This document shows positions 1 through 9,205 of a stretch of 64,000 nt of DNA, piece by piece (positions within the stretch are counted from its first letter, which is position 1; each line of letters opens with the position of its first letter). Both the position numbers and the translations under genes were made by a program. The stretch is from the NCBI RefSeq assembly GCF_036226525.1, contig NZ_CP108487.1:8122001-8186000 (forward strand), written 5' to 3'. This DNA comes from Kribbella sp. NBC_01245. Lineage in GTDB: Bacteria > Actinomycetota > Actinomycetes > Propionibacteriales > Kribbellaceae. The notes under the pieces are model-generated. The model was not told the DNA's origin. It worked only from the letters and a program-made list of their open reading frames with translations, and searched no databases.

Positions 1-573
1 GGCCAGCTGGTGAAGATCCTCAAGGGTGGCGAGGAGATGAAGCTGTCCAAGCGGGCCGGCACCATCGTCACGCTGGCCGAGCTGGTCGAGGAGGGCGGCG
101 TCGACCCGCTGCGCTACACGCTGTGCCGCTATCCGGTGGACTCGCCGCTGACGCTGGACATCGAGGAGATGACCCGCCAGGTCAGCGAGAACCCGGTCTA
201 CTACGTGCAGTACGCGCACGCACGGCTGGCCTCGATCCTGCGCAACGCGTCCGATCTCGGCATCAAGCTGGACGAGTTCGACCCGGGCCTGCTGAACCAC
301 GACCGCGAGGGCGACCTGCTCCGCGCGCTGGCCGAGTTCCCGCGGATCGTGGCGACGGCCGCCGAGCTGCGCGAGCCGCACCGGATCGCGCGCTACCTGG
401 AGGACACGGCCTCGCGGTTCCACAAGTTCTACGACAGTTGCCGGGTGCTTCCGCGCGGTGACGAGGAGGTGGAGCCGGTGCACAAGGCTCGTCTCACCCT
501 GGTCTCCGCCACCAAGACCGTGCTCGCCAACGGGCTCGACCTGCTCGGCGTCTCCGCTCCGGAGCGGATGTGA
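1..573 (+). CDS. argS: Arginyl-tRNA synthetase, C-terminal part (5' end outside window)
   Basis: The frame is open from base 1 to a TGA at 571-573, giving the last 190 residues of a class I aminoacyl-tRNA synthetase that charges tRNA-Arg in the cytoplasm. The class I signature loop appears as MKLSKRAGT near the start. The remainder matches the all-helical DALR-type anticodon-binding domain, with YVQYAHARLASI and a tail ending LLGVSAPERM. Its stop overlaps the GTG of lysA, so the two are probably translationally coupled. argS directly before lysA is the usual actinobacterial order. Only the catalytic N-terminus is missing, because of the window edge. Confidence 0.95.
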   Translation, partial: GQLVKILKGGEEMKLSKRAGTIVTLAELVEEGGVDPLRYTLCRYPVDSPLTLDIEEMTRQVSENPVYYVQYAHARLASILRNASDLGIKLDEFDPGLLNHDREGDLLRALAEFPRIVATAAELREPHRIARYLEDTASRFHKFYDSCRVLPRGDEEVEPVHKARLTLVSATKTVLANGLDLLGVSAPERM

Positions 574-1973
574 GGGCGCACGAGGCGGGCGCGCTGCACG
601 CGGACCTCGGTCACCGCGGTCCGGCCTGGTTGCGCGCGCCGCGAGACGCCAACGAGCTGGTCAAGCCGCTCTGGTCGATGACCGCGCTGAAGAACGCCGA
701 TGGCGCGCTGGAGATCGGCGGCCTCGACGTACGGCAATTGGTCGCAGAGCACGGCAGCCCGGCGTACGTGCTGGACGAGGCCGACTTCCGCGCCCGCGCT
801 CGGGCCTTTAAGGAAGGCTTCAAGGACTTCGACGTCTTCTACGCGGGCAAGGCCTTTCTCTGTACGACGGTCGTGCGCTGGGTGATGGAGGAAGGGCTCA
901 ACCTCGACATCTGCTCGGGTGGTGAGCTCGCGACCGCCTTGCGCGCGGGCGCGGATCCGGCCCGGCTCGGGTTCCACGGCAACAACAAGTCGGTCAGCGA
1001 GTTGACCCGCGCGCTCGAGGCGGGCGTCGGCCGGATCATCGTCGACAGCTTCCACGAGATCGAGCGCCTGGACGCTCTCGCGGTCGAGCGTGGTCTGGTC
1101 GCACCGGTGATGGTCCGCGTCACCGCGGGCGTCGAGGCGCACACCCACGAGTACATCGCGACCGCGCACGAGGACCAGAAGTTCGGCTTCTCGATCACGT
1201 CGGGCGACGGCTTCGAGGCGATCAACCGGGTCCAGCGGGCGGAGGGGCTGAAGCTGCTCGGGTTGCACTCGCACATCGGGTCGCAGATCTTCGACTCGTC
1301 CGGGTTCGAGGTCGCCGCAAAGCGCGTACTCGCCTTGCACGCAAGGGTTTCCGAGGAGCTCGGCGTCGATATGCCCGAGCTGGACCTGGGCGGCGGTTTC
1401 GGTATCGCCTACACCACCCAGGACGATCCGTCCGACCCGCACCAGCTCGCCACCGAGCTCGGCAAGATCGTCGAGCACGAGTGCAAGGCGTTCGGCGTTG
1501 ACGTACCGCGGGTCTCGATCGAGCCGGGTCGCGCGATCGTCGGGCCTGCCGTCTGCACGGTGTACGAGGTGGGCACGGTCAAGGAGGTCGAGCTCGACGC
1601 CGGTGCCTCCCGGACGTACGTCTCGGTGGACGGCGGGATGAGCGACAACATCCGGACCGCCCTGTACGACGCGGACTACTCGTGCACGCTGGCCGGGCGT
1701 CGTTCCGAGGCGGAGCCCACGTTGGCCCGCGTCGTCGGCAAGCACTGCGAATCGGGTGACATCGTGGTGAAGGACGAGTTCCTGCCGTCCGACGTCCGCC
1801 CGGGCGATCTCCTCGCCGTACCGGGCACCGGGGCCTATTGCCGGTCGATGGCGAGCAACTACAACCACGTACCGCGCCCGCCGGTGATCGCCGTGCGGGA
1901 CGGGCAGGCGCGAGTCGTCGTACGCCGGGAGACCGAGGACGACCTGCTCGCATTGGACATGGGAGTGCAGTGA
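570..1973 (+). CDS. lysA: Diaminopimelate decarboxylase
   Basis: A 467-residue PLP enzyme of the alanine-racemase-fold group that decarboxylates meso-diaminopimelate to L-lysine, the last step of lysine synthesis. Visible landmarks in order: the PLP lysine in FYAGKAF, the HIGSQI and DLGGGFGI phosphate/substrate loops, EPGRAIVGPA, the CESGD cysteine loop and the GAYCRSMASNYN tyrosine region near the C-terminus. The GTG start overlaps the argS stop (GTGA). A later start would shorten an N-terminal extension of about 40 residues, which many actinobacterial LysA proteins also have. It ends in an ATGA overlap with hom, so argS-lysA-hom-thrC-thrB looks like one operon. Confidence 0.96.
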   Translation: MRAHEAGALHADLGHRGPAWLRAPRDANELVKPLWSMTALKNADGALEIGGLDVRQLVAEHGSPAYVLDEADFRARARAFKEGFKDFDVFYAGKAFLCTTVVRWVMEEGLNLDICSGGELATALRAGADPARLGFHGNNKSVSELTRALEAGVGRIIVDSFHEIERLDALAVERGLVAPVMVRVTAGVEAHTHEYIATAHEDQKFGFSITSGDGFEAINRVQRAEGLKLLGLHSHIGSQIFDSSGFEVAAKRVLALHARVSEELGVDMPELDLGGGFGIAYTTQDDPSDPHQLATELGKIVEHECKAFGVDVPRVSIEPGRAIVGPAVCTVYEVGTVKEVELDAGASRTYVSVDGGMSDNIRTALYDADYSCTLAGRRSEAEPTLARVVGKHCESGDIVVKDEFLPSDVRPGDLLAVPGTGAYCRSMASNYNHVPRPPVIAVRDGQARVVVRRETEDDLLALDMGVQ

Positions 1974-3274
1974 TGAGTCACGGTACGGTGAAACCCTTAA
2001 AAGTGGCCCTGCTCGGCTGTGGTGTGGTCGGGACCGAGGTGGTCCGGATCCTCACCGACCAGGCGGACGACCTGGCCGCCCGGGTCGGCGCCCGCCTGGA
2101 GATCGCCGGCATCGCCGTACGTCGTGCCGGGCGGGTTCGCGATATCCGCGTCGACGAGTCGCTGATCACCACCGACGCACACGCGCTGGTCTCGCGCGAG
2201 GACATCGACCTGGTGATCGAGGTGATCGGCGGGATCGAGCCGGCCCGCACGCTCATCCTCACCGCGCTGGAGAACGGCGCCTCGGTGATCAGCGCGAACA
2301 AGGCCCTGCTCGCCGAGGACGGCAGCACGCTGTTCGCCGCGGCCGAGAAGTACCAGCGGGACCTGTACTACGAGGCGGCCGTCGCGGGCGCGATCCCGAT
2401 CCTGCGCCCGTTGCGTGAATCGCTCGCGGGGGATGACGTCACCAAGGTGATGGGCATTGTCAACGGCACCACGAACTACATCCTCGACAAGATGGACTCG
2501 ACCGGCGCCGGGTTCGACGAGGCGCTCGAAGAGGCCCAGGCCCTGGGGTACGCCGAGGCCGATCCGACTGCGGATATCGAGGGGTTCGACGCCGCGGCGA
2601 AGGCGGCGATCCTGGCGAGTTTGGCCTTCCACACAAGGGTTTCCATCGCCGACGTGCATCGCGAGGGCATCACCGAGGTGTCCGCGACGGATATCGCGTC
2701 GGCGCGTGAAATGGGCTGCGTGGTCAAGTCGCTGGCCATCTGCGAGCTCGACCCGGAGACCGATTCGGTCAGCGCCCGCGTGCATCCGGCGATGATCCCG
2801 CTGAGCCATCCGCTGGCGTCGGTGCGGGACGCGTACAACGCCGTTTTCGTTGAATCCAAAGCGGCCGGCCAGCTGATGTTCTATGGTCGTGGTGCCGGCG
2901 GCGCCCCGACGGCCAGTGCTGTCCTCGGGGATCTGGTGTCCGCCGCGCGCAACCGGCTCAAGGGAGTGCCGGGGGTCGGCGAGTCGTCGTACACCCAGCG
3001 GGCCGTGCGCCCGATGGGGGATACCCAGACCCGCTATCACGTGTCGCTGGACGTGGCCGACAAGGCCGGTGTGCTCGCGGCGGTGGCCTTTGCGTTCTCC
3101 GAGCACGGCGTGTCGATCCAGACCGTGCGCCAGGAGGGCCGGGGTGGTGACGCGCAGCTCGTCGTGGTCACCCACACCGCCAGTGACGCCGCGTTGTCCG
3201 CGACCGTGGAGGCCCTGCGGGATATGGACATCGTGCGGGAAGTCAGCAGTGTCATGCGGGTTGAAGGAGAGTAA
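1973..3274 (+). CDS. hom: Homoserine dehydrogenase
   Basis: A 433-residue NAD(P)-dependent enzyme reducing aspartate semialdehyde to homoserine, the branch point to threonine and methionine. The N-terminal Rossmann motif is VALLGCGVVGTEVV. SANKALLAEDG and NGTTNYILDKM form the active-site region, and YAEADPTADIEGFDAAAKA carries the substrate-binding acidic residues. A C-terminal ACT domain (YHVSLDVADKAGVLAAV onward) is the usual site of threonine feedback control. I chose the ATG at 1973, which overlaps the lysA stop. The open frame runs further upstream, but only inside lysA. Confidence 0.96.
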   Translation: MSHGTVKPLKVALLGCGVVGTEVVRILTDQADDLAARVGARLEIAGIAVRRAGRVRDIRVDESLITTDAHALVSREDIDLVIEVIGGIEPARTLILTALENGASVISANKALLAEDGSTLFAAAEKYQRDLYYEAAVAGAIPILRPLRESLAGDDVTKVMGIVNGTTNYILDKMDSTGAGFDEALEEAQALGYAEADPTADIEGFDAAAKAAILASLAFHTRVSIADVHREGITEVSATDIASAREMGCVVKSLAICELDPETDSVSARVHPAMIPLSHPLASVRDAYNAVFVESKAAGQLMFYGRGAGGAPTASAVLGDLVSAARNRLKGVPGVGESSYTQRAVRPMGDTQTRYHVSLDVADKAGVLAAVAFAFSEHGVSIQTVRQEGRGGDAQLVVVTHTASDAALSATVEALRDMDIVREVSSVMRVEGE

Positions 3275-3278
3275 GACC

Positions 3279-4349
3279 ATGGTTCACCAGTGGCGTGGCG
3301 TCATCGAGGAGTACCGAGACCGATTGCCGGTTTCGACCGACACTCCCGTGGTGACGCTGGGGGAGGGTGGTACGCCGCTGGTGGCCGCGCAATGGCTCAG
3401 CGAGCAGACCGGGTGCGAGGTCTGGCTCAAGGTCGAGGGCAACAACCCGACCGGTTCGTTCAAGGACCGCGGGATGACCGTCGCGATCTCCCTGGCCGCG
3501 CAGGCAGGGGACAAGGCCGTCGTCTGCGCCTCGACAGGCAACACGTCCGCTTCAGCTGCCGCGTACGCCGTACGGGCGGGTCTGTTGCCGTTAGTGCTGA
3601 TTCCGGCCGGCCGGATCGCGAAGGGCAAGCTCGCGCAGGCGATCGTGCACGGCGCGCAGCTGGTCTCGATCGACGGCAGCTTCGACGACTGCCTGCGGAT
3701 CGTGCGCGAACTCGGCAAGAACTACCCGGTCGCCCTGGTGAACTCGGTCAATCCGGTCCGCCTGGAAGGGCAGAAGACCGCCGCCTTCGAGGTGTGCGAC
3801 GCCCTCGGGGACGCGCCGGACCTGCACCTGCTGCCGGTCGGGAACGCGGGCAACATCGCCGCGTACTGGAAGGGCTACAACGAATACGCGAAGGACAAAC
3901 TCGCCTCGAAAACCCCGCAGATGTGGGGATTCCAGGCCGAGGGCGCGGCGCCGATCGTGCGCGGTCACGTGGTGGACAAGCCGGACACGCAGGCGACCGC
4001 CATCCGCGTCGGCAACCCCGCCTCGTGGAAACTCGCCGAGGCCGCGCGGGACGAGTCGGGCGGCCGGATCGAGGCCGTCACCGACGAGCAGATCCTCTCG
4101 GCCCAGCGCGAACTCGCCGGTAAAGAAGGCGTTTTCGTCGAGCCCGCCTCGGCCGCAGGCGTCGCCGGGCTGCTAGCGACCAAGGCCGCCGGACGTCTCG
4201 ACGGAGGCCAGACGATCGTCATCACCGTCACCGGGCACGGCCTGAAGGACACCGACACCGCCCTCGCGTACGCCGTACCGGATGGAGTGGACGCACCGGT
4301 CACCCCGGCCGAGACCGACGCCGTCGCCCGCGTCGCCGGACTGGTATGA
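3279..4349 (+). CDS. thrC: Threonine synthase
   Basis: A 356-residue fold-type II PLP enzyme converting O-phosphohomoserine to threonine. The PLP-binding lysine lies in NPTGSFKDRG, the phosphate-binding loop is GNAGNI, and a C-terminal TGHGLKD motif is present. The short length is typical of actinobacterial (class II) threonine synthases. The ATG at 3279 follows a GGAGAG ribosome-binding site a few bases after the hom stop; the longer open frame upstream is a shadow of hom. It overlaps thrB by ATGA. Confidence 0.96.
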   Translation: MVHQWRGVIEEYRDRLPVSTDTPVVTLGEGGTPLVAAQWLSEQTGCEVWLKVEGNNPTGSFKDRGMTVAISLAAQAGDKAVVCASTGNTSASAAAYAVRAGLLPLVLIPAGRIAKGKLAQAIVHGAQLVSIDGSFDDCLRIVRELGKNYPVALVNSVNPVRLEGQKTAAFEVCDALGDAPDLHLLPVGNAGNIAAYWKGYNEYAKDKLASKTPQMWGFQAEGAAPIVRGHVVDKPDTQATAIRVGNPASWKLAEAARDESGGRIEAVTDEQILSAQRELAGKEGVFVEPASAAGVAGLLATKAAGRLDGGQTIVITVTGHGLKDTDTALAYAVPDGVDAPVTPAETDAVARVAGLV

Positions 4350-5233
4350 GCCCGGTCGTCCGGGTCCGCGTTCCCGCCACCAGCGCGAACCTCGGTCCCG
4401 GCTTCGACGCCTTCGGCCTGGCCCTCGAGCTGTACGACGAACTGACCGTGGTGCCGCGCGCCTCGGGCCTCTCCGTTGAGGTCACGGGCGAGGGCGCGGA
4501 CGCCGTACCGCGGGACGAGTCGCACCTCGTCGTCCGGGCCATCCGCGCGGGCTTATCGTCCCTTGGTGCGTCAGTGGGCGGGTTCGACCTGCACTGCACG
4601 AACCACATCCCGCACGGCCGTGGGCTCGGGTCGTCGGCGGCCGCGATCGTGGGCGGTATCGCTGCCGCCTATGGTCTGACCGGTACTCCGCTGGACCACC
4701 CGAAAGTGCTCGAACTCGCGAACGAACTGGAAGGCCATCCGGACAACGTCGCGGCCGCGGTTTATGGCGGATTCACGATCGCGTGGGTGGATGGTGTGGC
4801 CGGTCGCGCCGTACGGCTCGACCCGGCCGAAAGCCTTTCTGTCACTGGTTATGTGCCATCCACACCACTGTCGACCGAGGTGGCGCGCGGTCTGCTGCCG
4901 GAGCAGGTCTCGCATGGCGACGCGGCGGCGAACGCGGGTAGGGCCGCGCTGCTCGTGGCGGCCCTGACCACCCGGCCAGACCTGTTGCTGACCGCGACCG
5001 AGGACCGGTTGCACCAGGAATACCGGGCACCCGCGATGCCCGAAAGCCTGGCCCTGATCAGAAAGCTGCGCGACAACGGTCAGGCGGCGATCGTCAGTGG
5101 TGCCGGTCCGACTGTGCTGGTGTTGGGGGAGGCCACGCTGGAGCCGCCGGAGGGCTGGACCGTGCTGCGGTGCGGAATTGATCCAGTGGGTGCACAGGTC
5201 TGGTCGGAGGCCCGTGCCGCCGATCGGGAATGA
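4346..5233 (+). CDS. thrB: Homoserine kinase
   Basis: A 295-residue GHMP-family kinase that phosphorylates homoserine, feeding ThrC. Family motifs: PATSANLGPGFD at the N-terminus, the ATP loop HGRGLGSSAAAIVGG, and VSGAGPTVL near the C-terminus. The ATG overlaps the thrC stop. hom-thrC-thrB is the standard actinobacterial threonine cluster. It is followed by a 303-bp gap before rho, so this is probably the end of the amino-acid operon. Confidence 0.96.
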   Translation: MSPVVRVRVPATSANLGPGFDAFGLALELYDELTVVPRASGLSVEVTGEGADAVPRDESHLVVRAIRAGLSSLGASVGGFDLHCTNHIPHGRGLGSSAAAIVGGIAAAYGLTGTPLDHPKVLELANELEGHPDNVAAAVYGGFTIAWVDGVAGRAVRLDPAESLSVTGYVPSTPLSTEVARGLLPEQVSHGDAAANAGRAALLVAALTTRPDLLLTATEDRLHQEYRAPAMPESLALIRKLRDNGQAAIVSGAGPTVLVLGEATLEPPEGWTVLRCGIDPVGAQVWSEARAADRE

Positions 5234-5536
5234 TCAATCGATGACACGCGTTGTACCCCTCGAGTCGTGTTGTTGGCCTTCTGTAGTGCTAGTCTCGACT
5301 CACCCGATCCCCTCCAGGTGATCGGTGAACTCTCGCCACGATCCGGGCCTTGTCCCGGCACCATGGTGTTCGGTGGCGATCTCCTATGAATTCCTGACGC
5401 CGCCTGCGTCAGTGGTTCCAGGGGACCAGATCTTCCGCGAGAGCCTCTATGCCCACGTACCCGTTTCGAGGTCGTGGGTGATGATTCCGGGCGATGAACC
5501 TGAGGACATCGTCCATCCGTGTGGGAAGGACCTCAC
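5234..5536 (+). promoter_or_regulatory. rho upstream region and probable leader
   Basis: A 303-bp stretch with no convincing protein gene. A TAGTCT hexamer near 5291 could be a -10 element, which would leave an untranslated leader of more than 200 nt before rho. A short in-frame ATG reading frame at 5482 ends in a TGA that overlaps the rho GTG start (GTGA at 5537), so a small leader peptide could couple to rho translation. Rho genes in other bacteria are often autoregulated through long leaders; that this holds here is inference. Confidence 0.35.
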
Positions 5537-7657
5537 GTGACAGAAACTGTTGAAGCCTCCAGCGCGGTCGGCGCCTCGTCGTCCGCTGCCGGTGAGACGC
5601 CCGCGCGTCGCCGGAAGGCTGGCGGCGGCCTCGAGGGAATGCTGCTGCCCGAGCTGAAGCAGCTCGCCGGCACGCTGGGCATCAAGGGCACCGGCGCGCT
5701 GCGCAAGGGCCAGCTCATCGAGGCGATCAAGGCCGCCCAGTCGGGTGGCGGTTCGGCCCCGGCCACAAGCCGGGCGAAGTCGAGCCAGCCGACCCTGGAC
5801 GAGGCGGTCGCCGAGCCGGTGGTGGCGAAGGCAGCGAAGGCTGAGACCCGCGCCGAGGCCCGCACCGAGGCCCGCGCCGAGGCTCGGAAGAACGACGGTG
5901 AGAACACTGCCGGGAACAGTCGGCGGGAGAACGGCCGGACCCGTGGCGAGCGTGCCCAGGCCGCCGCTACCGAGGCCGCTCCGGTTGAGCAGGCCCGGGC
6001 CGAGGTGGCTGAGCCGAAGACGGCCGAGAGCCAGGTCGAGAGTGGTGAAGCCCGCGAGGGTGGCCAGGACCGCGGCGAGCAGACTCGTGGTGAGCGCAGC
6101 CGTAACCGCGACTCGCAGCGCACTGATTCCCGCCGCACTGAGCAGCGGACCGCCGAGCGCACTGAGCAGCGGACCGAGGGTCGCGCTGAGGGCCGGGGTG
6201 AGACGCAGGGCGCCGAGCGTGGCGAGGCGCAGCGTGGTGGTCAGGACGGTCGTGACCGGAACCAGGATCGCAACCGCGATGCCGGCCGGAACACCGAAAG
6301 CCGTGACCGCAACCAGGACAACCGCGACGGTGGCGAGGACGGCGATGGCCGTCGGCGTCGTCGCCGGGGCCGCGACCGGGATCGCAACCGCGATGGCGGC
6401 GGTGCCCCGCAGACCGGTGGCCGCACCGAGCGCAACGAGCGCAGCCGCGGCGGCCGCAACGAGCGGTACGAGCAGGAGCCGGTGGTCAACGAGGACGACG
6501 TCCTGGTTCCCGCCGCGGGCATCCTCGACGTGCTCGACAACTACGCCTTCGTCCGGACCAGCGGCTACCTGCCCGGCCCGAACGATGTGTATGTCGCGCT
6601 GTCGATGGTCAAGCGCTACGGCCTGCGCAAGGGTGACGCGATCACCGGTGCGGTCAAGCAGCCGAAGGACGGCGAGCGCAAGGAGAAGTTCAACCCGCTG
6701 GTGCGGATCGACACGGTCAACGGGTCCGACCCGGAGGCCGCGAAGCACCGCCAGGACTTCAACAAGCTCACCCCGTTGTACGCCTCGGAGCGGCTGCGCC
6801 TGGAGACCGAGTCGAACATTCTGGTCACCCGGATCGTCGACATCGTCAGCCCGATCGGTAAGGGCCAGCGTGGTCTGATCGTCTCGCCGCCGAAGGCCGG
6901 TAAGACGATGGTGCTGCAGGCACTCGCCAACGCGATCACCACGAACAACCCCGAAGTGCACCTGATGGTCGTGCTCGTCGACGAGCGGCCTGAAGAGGTC
7001 ACCGACATGCAGCGCACGGTCAAGGGTGAGGTCATCGCCTCCACCTTCGACCGGCCGGCCGATGACCACACCACCGTCGCCGAACTGGCGATCGAGCGGG
7101 CCAAGCGCCTGGTCGAGCTCGGCCACGACGTGGTCGTCCTGCTCGACTCGATCACCCGGCTCGGCCGCGCGTACAACATCGCGGCCCCGGCCAGCGGCCG
7201 GATCCTGTCCGGTGGTGTCGACTCGTCCGCGCTGTACCCGCCGAAGCGGTTCTTCGGTGCGGCCCGCAACATCGAGGACGGTGGCTCGCTCACCATTCTC
7301 GCGACGGCGCTGATCGAGACCGGCTCCAAGATGGACGAGGTCATCTTCGAGGAGTTCAAGGGCACCGGAAACATGGAGCTGAGGCTCCGCCGCGAGTTCG
7401 CCGATCGCCGGATCTTCCCGGCCATCGACGTGGTCGCCTCCGGTACCCGCCGCGAAGAGCTGCTGATGAGCAAGGACGAGACGGCTGTTACCTGGAAGCT
7501 GCGCCGGGTGCTGTCCGCACTCGACGGCCAGGCCGCGCTCGAGCTGCTGATCGGCAAGCTCAAGGAGTCAAAGTCGAACATCGAGTTCCTGATGCAGGTG
7601 AACAAGACCACGCCCACCTCGGGCAACGGTGGTCGAAGCACCGACGACGGCAGCTGA
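5537..7657 (+). CDS. rho: Transcription termination factor Rho with long disordered insertion
   Basis: A 706-residue hexameric RNA-dependent ATPase that terminates transcription. A Rho N-terminal helical domain (LLPELKQLAGTLGIKG, about residues 36-70) is followed by a low-complexity insertion of about 250 residues rich in Arg, Glu, Asp, Gly, Asn and Gln, including RTEQRTAERTEQR and an RRRRRRGRDRDRNRD stretch. Then come the RNA-binding OB domain (ILDVLDNYAFVRTSGYLPG), Walker A SPPKAGKTMVLQ, Walker B VVVLLDSITRLGRAYN, and the Q/R loops around GGVDSSALYPPKRFFG. I chose GTG 5537 because GGAAGGA lies 6-7 bases upstream. Enlarged basic N-terminal inserts are known in actinobacterial Rho; this one is long. 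An intrinsic terminator follows. Confidence 0.96.
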   Translation: MTETVEASSAVGASSSAAGETPARRRKAGGGLEGMLLPELKQLAGTLGIKGTGALRKGQLIEAIKAAQSGGGSAPATSRAKSSQPTLDEAVAEPVVAKAAKAETRAEARTEARAEARKNDGENTAGNSRRENGRTRGERAQAAATEAAPVEQARAEVAEPKTAESQVESGEAREGGQDRGEQTRGERSRNRDSQRTDSRRTEQRTAERTEQRTEGRAEGRGETQGAERGEAQRGGQDGRDRNQDRNRDAGRNTESRDRNQDNRDGGEDGDGRRRRRRGRDRDRNRDGGGAPQTGGRTERNERSRGGRNERYEQEPVVNEDDVLVPAAGILDVLDNYAFVRTSGYLPGPNDVYVALSMVKRYGLRKGDAITGAVKQPKDGERKEKFNPLVRIDTVNGSDPEAAKHRQDFNKLTPLYASERLRLETESNILVTRIVDIVSPIGKGQRGLIVSPPKAGKTMVLQALANAITTNNPEVHLMVVLVDERPEEVTDMQRTVKGEVIASTFDRPADDHTTVAELAIERAKRLVELGHDVVVLLDSITRLGRAYNIAAPASGRILSGGVDSSALYPPKRFFGAARNIEDGGSLTILATALIETGSKMDEVIFEEFKGTGNMELRLRREFADRRIFPAIDVVASGTRREELLMSKDETAVTWKLRRVLSALDGQAALELLIGKLKESKSNIEFLMQVNKTTPTSGNGGRSTDDGS

Positions 7658-7669
7658 AGTTACTGATAC

Positions 7670-7714
7670 AAACGGGCCCGCCTACTCTCCGGAGTCGGCG
7701 GGCCCGTTTGTGTT
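7670..7714 (+). terminator. Intrinsic terminator after rho
   Basis: Perfect 10-bp G/C stem CGGGCCCGCC / GGCGGGCCCG (7673-7682 with 7697-7706), a 14-nt loop, then GTTTGTGTT-like T-rich sequence. It lies 12 bases past the rho stop. Confidence 0.85.
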
Positions 7715-7831
7715 GCCTGGAATAGGGGGCCGATTGGTGGTGTTGGGTGGGGAAGTGGCAGACTTGTCTGTTGGTTCCGGTTCACGTCGGCGTCCGTTGA
7801 CGACCCGGGCCGCCTAAGACCTAGGAGATCC

Positions 7832-8038
7832 ATGAAGAGCGACATCCACCCGACCTACGTCGCGACCACGGTGACCTGCACCTGTGGCTCGACGTTCACG
7901 ACGCACTCGACGGCTGAGAGCGGCAGCATTCACGCTGACGTGTGCTCGCAGTGCCACCCCTTCTACACCGGTAAGCAGAAGATCCTCGACACCGGTGGCC
8001 GGGTTGCTCGCTTCGAGAAGCGTTACGCCAAGAAGTAG
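7832..8038 (+). CDS. rpmE: 50S ribosomal protein L31 (zinc-binding type)
   Basis: A 68-residue ribosomal protein of the large subunit. It keeps the cysteines of the zinc-binding C+ form: CTCG near residue 16 and CSQC near residue 38. It begins MKSDIHPTY and ends in the basic tail RFEKRYAKK. TAGGAG lies 5-6 bases before the ATG. It is a single gene framed by two intrinsic terminators, so it probably has its own promoter between 7715 and 7831. Zinc-type L31 is often backed up by a zinc-free paralogue elsewhere; none is in this window. Confidence 0.96.
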   Translation: MKSDIHPTYVATTVTCTCGSTFTTHSTAESGSIHADVCSQCHPFYTGKQKILDTGGRVARFEKRYAKK

Positions 8039-8047
8039 CTGACTTCC

Positions 8048-8099
8048 GGCGCCGGTCCTGAGCCTCACGGTTCGGGACCGGCGCCGTTTGCGTGTTTTT
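8048..8099 (+). terminator. Intrinsic terminator after rpmE
   Basis: Perfect 11-bp stem GGCGCCGGTCC / GGACCGGCGCC (8048-8058 with 8075-8085), then GTTTGCGTGTTTTTG. It lies 9 bases past the rpmE stop and ahead of prfA. Confidence 0.88.
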
Positions 8100-8128
8100 G
8101 CTGACCTATGGAAGGTGGTGCGGGAGAG

Positions 8129-9205
8129 ATGTTCGAGGCTGTCGAAGCGCTGAAGGACGAGTACGCCGAGCTCGAGAAGCGGATGTCGGATCCCGAGCTG
8201 CACTCCGACCAGGCCGTCGCCCGTCAGGTCGGCAAGCGTTATGCGGCGCTGGCGCCGATCGTGCGCGCCTACACCGAGTGGTTGCAGACGGCCGATGACA
8301 TCGAGGCCGCGAAGGAGCTGGCGTCCGAGGACGAGAGTTTCGCCGAAGAGGCGATCCGGCTGACCACGCGCCGCGAGGAGCTGGCCGAGAAGCTGCAGAT
8401 GCTGCTGGTGCCGCGCGATCCGGGCGACGACAAGGACGCGATCCTCGAGATCAAGGCCGGCGAGGGTGGCGACGAGTCGGCGCTGTTCGCGGGCGATCTG
8501 CTCAAGATGTACCTGAAGTACGCCGAGAACCAGGGCTGGAAGACCGAGGTGCTCGACGCCGCGGATTCCGATCTGGGCGGCTACAAGTCGGTCACTGTCG
8601 CGGTGAAGGCCAAGGGCGTGCCCGAGCCGGGCGAAGCGCCGTACGCGAAGTTGAAGTTCGAGGGCGGCGTGCACCGGGTGCAGCGGGTGCCGGTGACCGA
8701 GTCGCAGGGCCGGATCCACACGTCCGCGGCCGGCGTACTGGTGCTGCCCGAGGCCGAGGACGTCGATGTCGAGGTTGACGTCAATGACCTGCGGATCGAC
8801 GTGTTCCGGTCCTCCGGTCCCGGCGGCCAGAGCGTCAACACGACCGACTCGGCGGTGCGCATCACGCACCTGCCGACCGGCATCGTGGTGTCCTGCCAGA
8901 ACGAGAAGTCCCAGCTGCAGAACCGCGAACAGGCCATGCGCATCCTCCGGTCCAGGCTGCTCGCCGCCGCGCAGGAGGCCGCGAACCAGGAGGCCTCGGA
9001 CGCGCGCCGGCTCCAGATCCGTACGGTCGACCGGTCCGAGCGGGTCCGGACGTACAACTACCCGGAGAACCGTTTTTCCGATCACCGGGTCGGGTTCAAG
9101 ACGCACAACCTGGACCAGGTCCTCGGCGGCGAGCTCGCCCCGGTGATCCAGGCCCTGACCGAGGCGGACCTGGCCGAGCGACTGGCCGCGGTCGCCCCGA
9201 AGTGA
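8129..9205 (+). CDS. prfA: Peptide chain release factor 1
   Basis: A 358-residue class I release factor recognising UAA and UAG. The stop-codon reading tripeptide is PVT in RVPVTESQGRIHTS, the RF1 form rather than SPF of RF2. The hydrolysis motif GGQ is in SSGPGGQSVNTTDSA. I chose ATG 8129 (MFEAVEAL), which matches the usual RF1 N-terminus; an ATG at 8108 would add seven residues, but the GGAAGG just after it fits better as a ribosome-binding site. The gene ends in a GTGA overlap with prmC, whose product methylates this GGQ glutamine, so the pair is coupled physically and functionally. Confidence 0.96.
   Translation: MFEAVEALKDEYAELEKRMSDPELHSDQAVARQVGKRYAALAPIVRAYTEWLQTADDIEAAKELASEDESFAEEAIRLTTRREELAEKLQMLLVPRDPGDDKDAILEIKAGEGGDESALFAGDLLKMYLKYAENQGWKTEVLDAADSDLGGYKSVTVAVKAKGVPEPGEAPYAKLKFEGGVHRVQRVPVTESQGRIHTSAAGVLVLPEAEDVDVEVDVNDLRIDVFRSSGPGGQSVNTTDSAVRITHLPTGIVVSCQNEKSQLQNREQAMRILRSRLLAAAQEAANQEASDARRLQIRTVDRSERVRTYNYPENRFSDHRVGFKTHNLDQVLGGELAPVIQALTEADLAERLAAVAPK

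Noticed and set aside
429..1868. Long antisense open frame over lysA (and similar ones over hom, 1997-3280)
   Set aside because: High G+C leaves antisense frames open; the sense frames have full enzyme motifs and the antisense products do not resemble proteins.
5447..7126. 559-codon antisense frame over rho
   Set aside because: Low-complexity Val/Leu/Ala sequence caused by the Arg/Glu repeats of rho.
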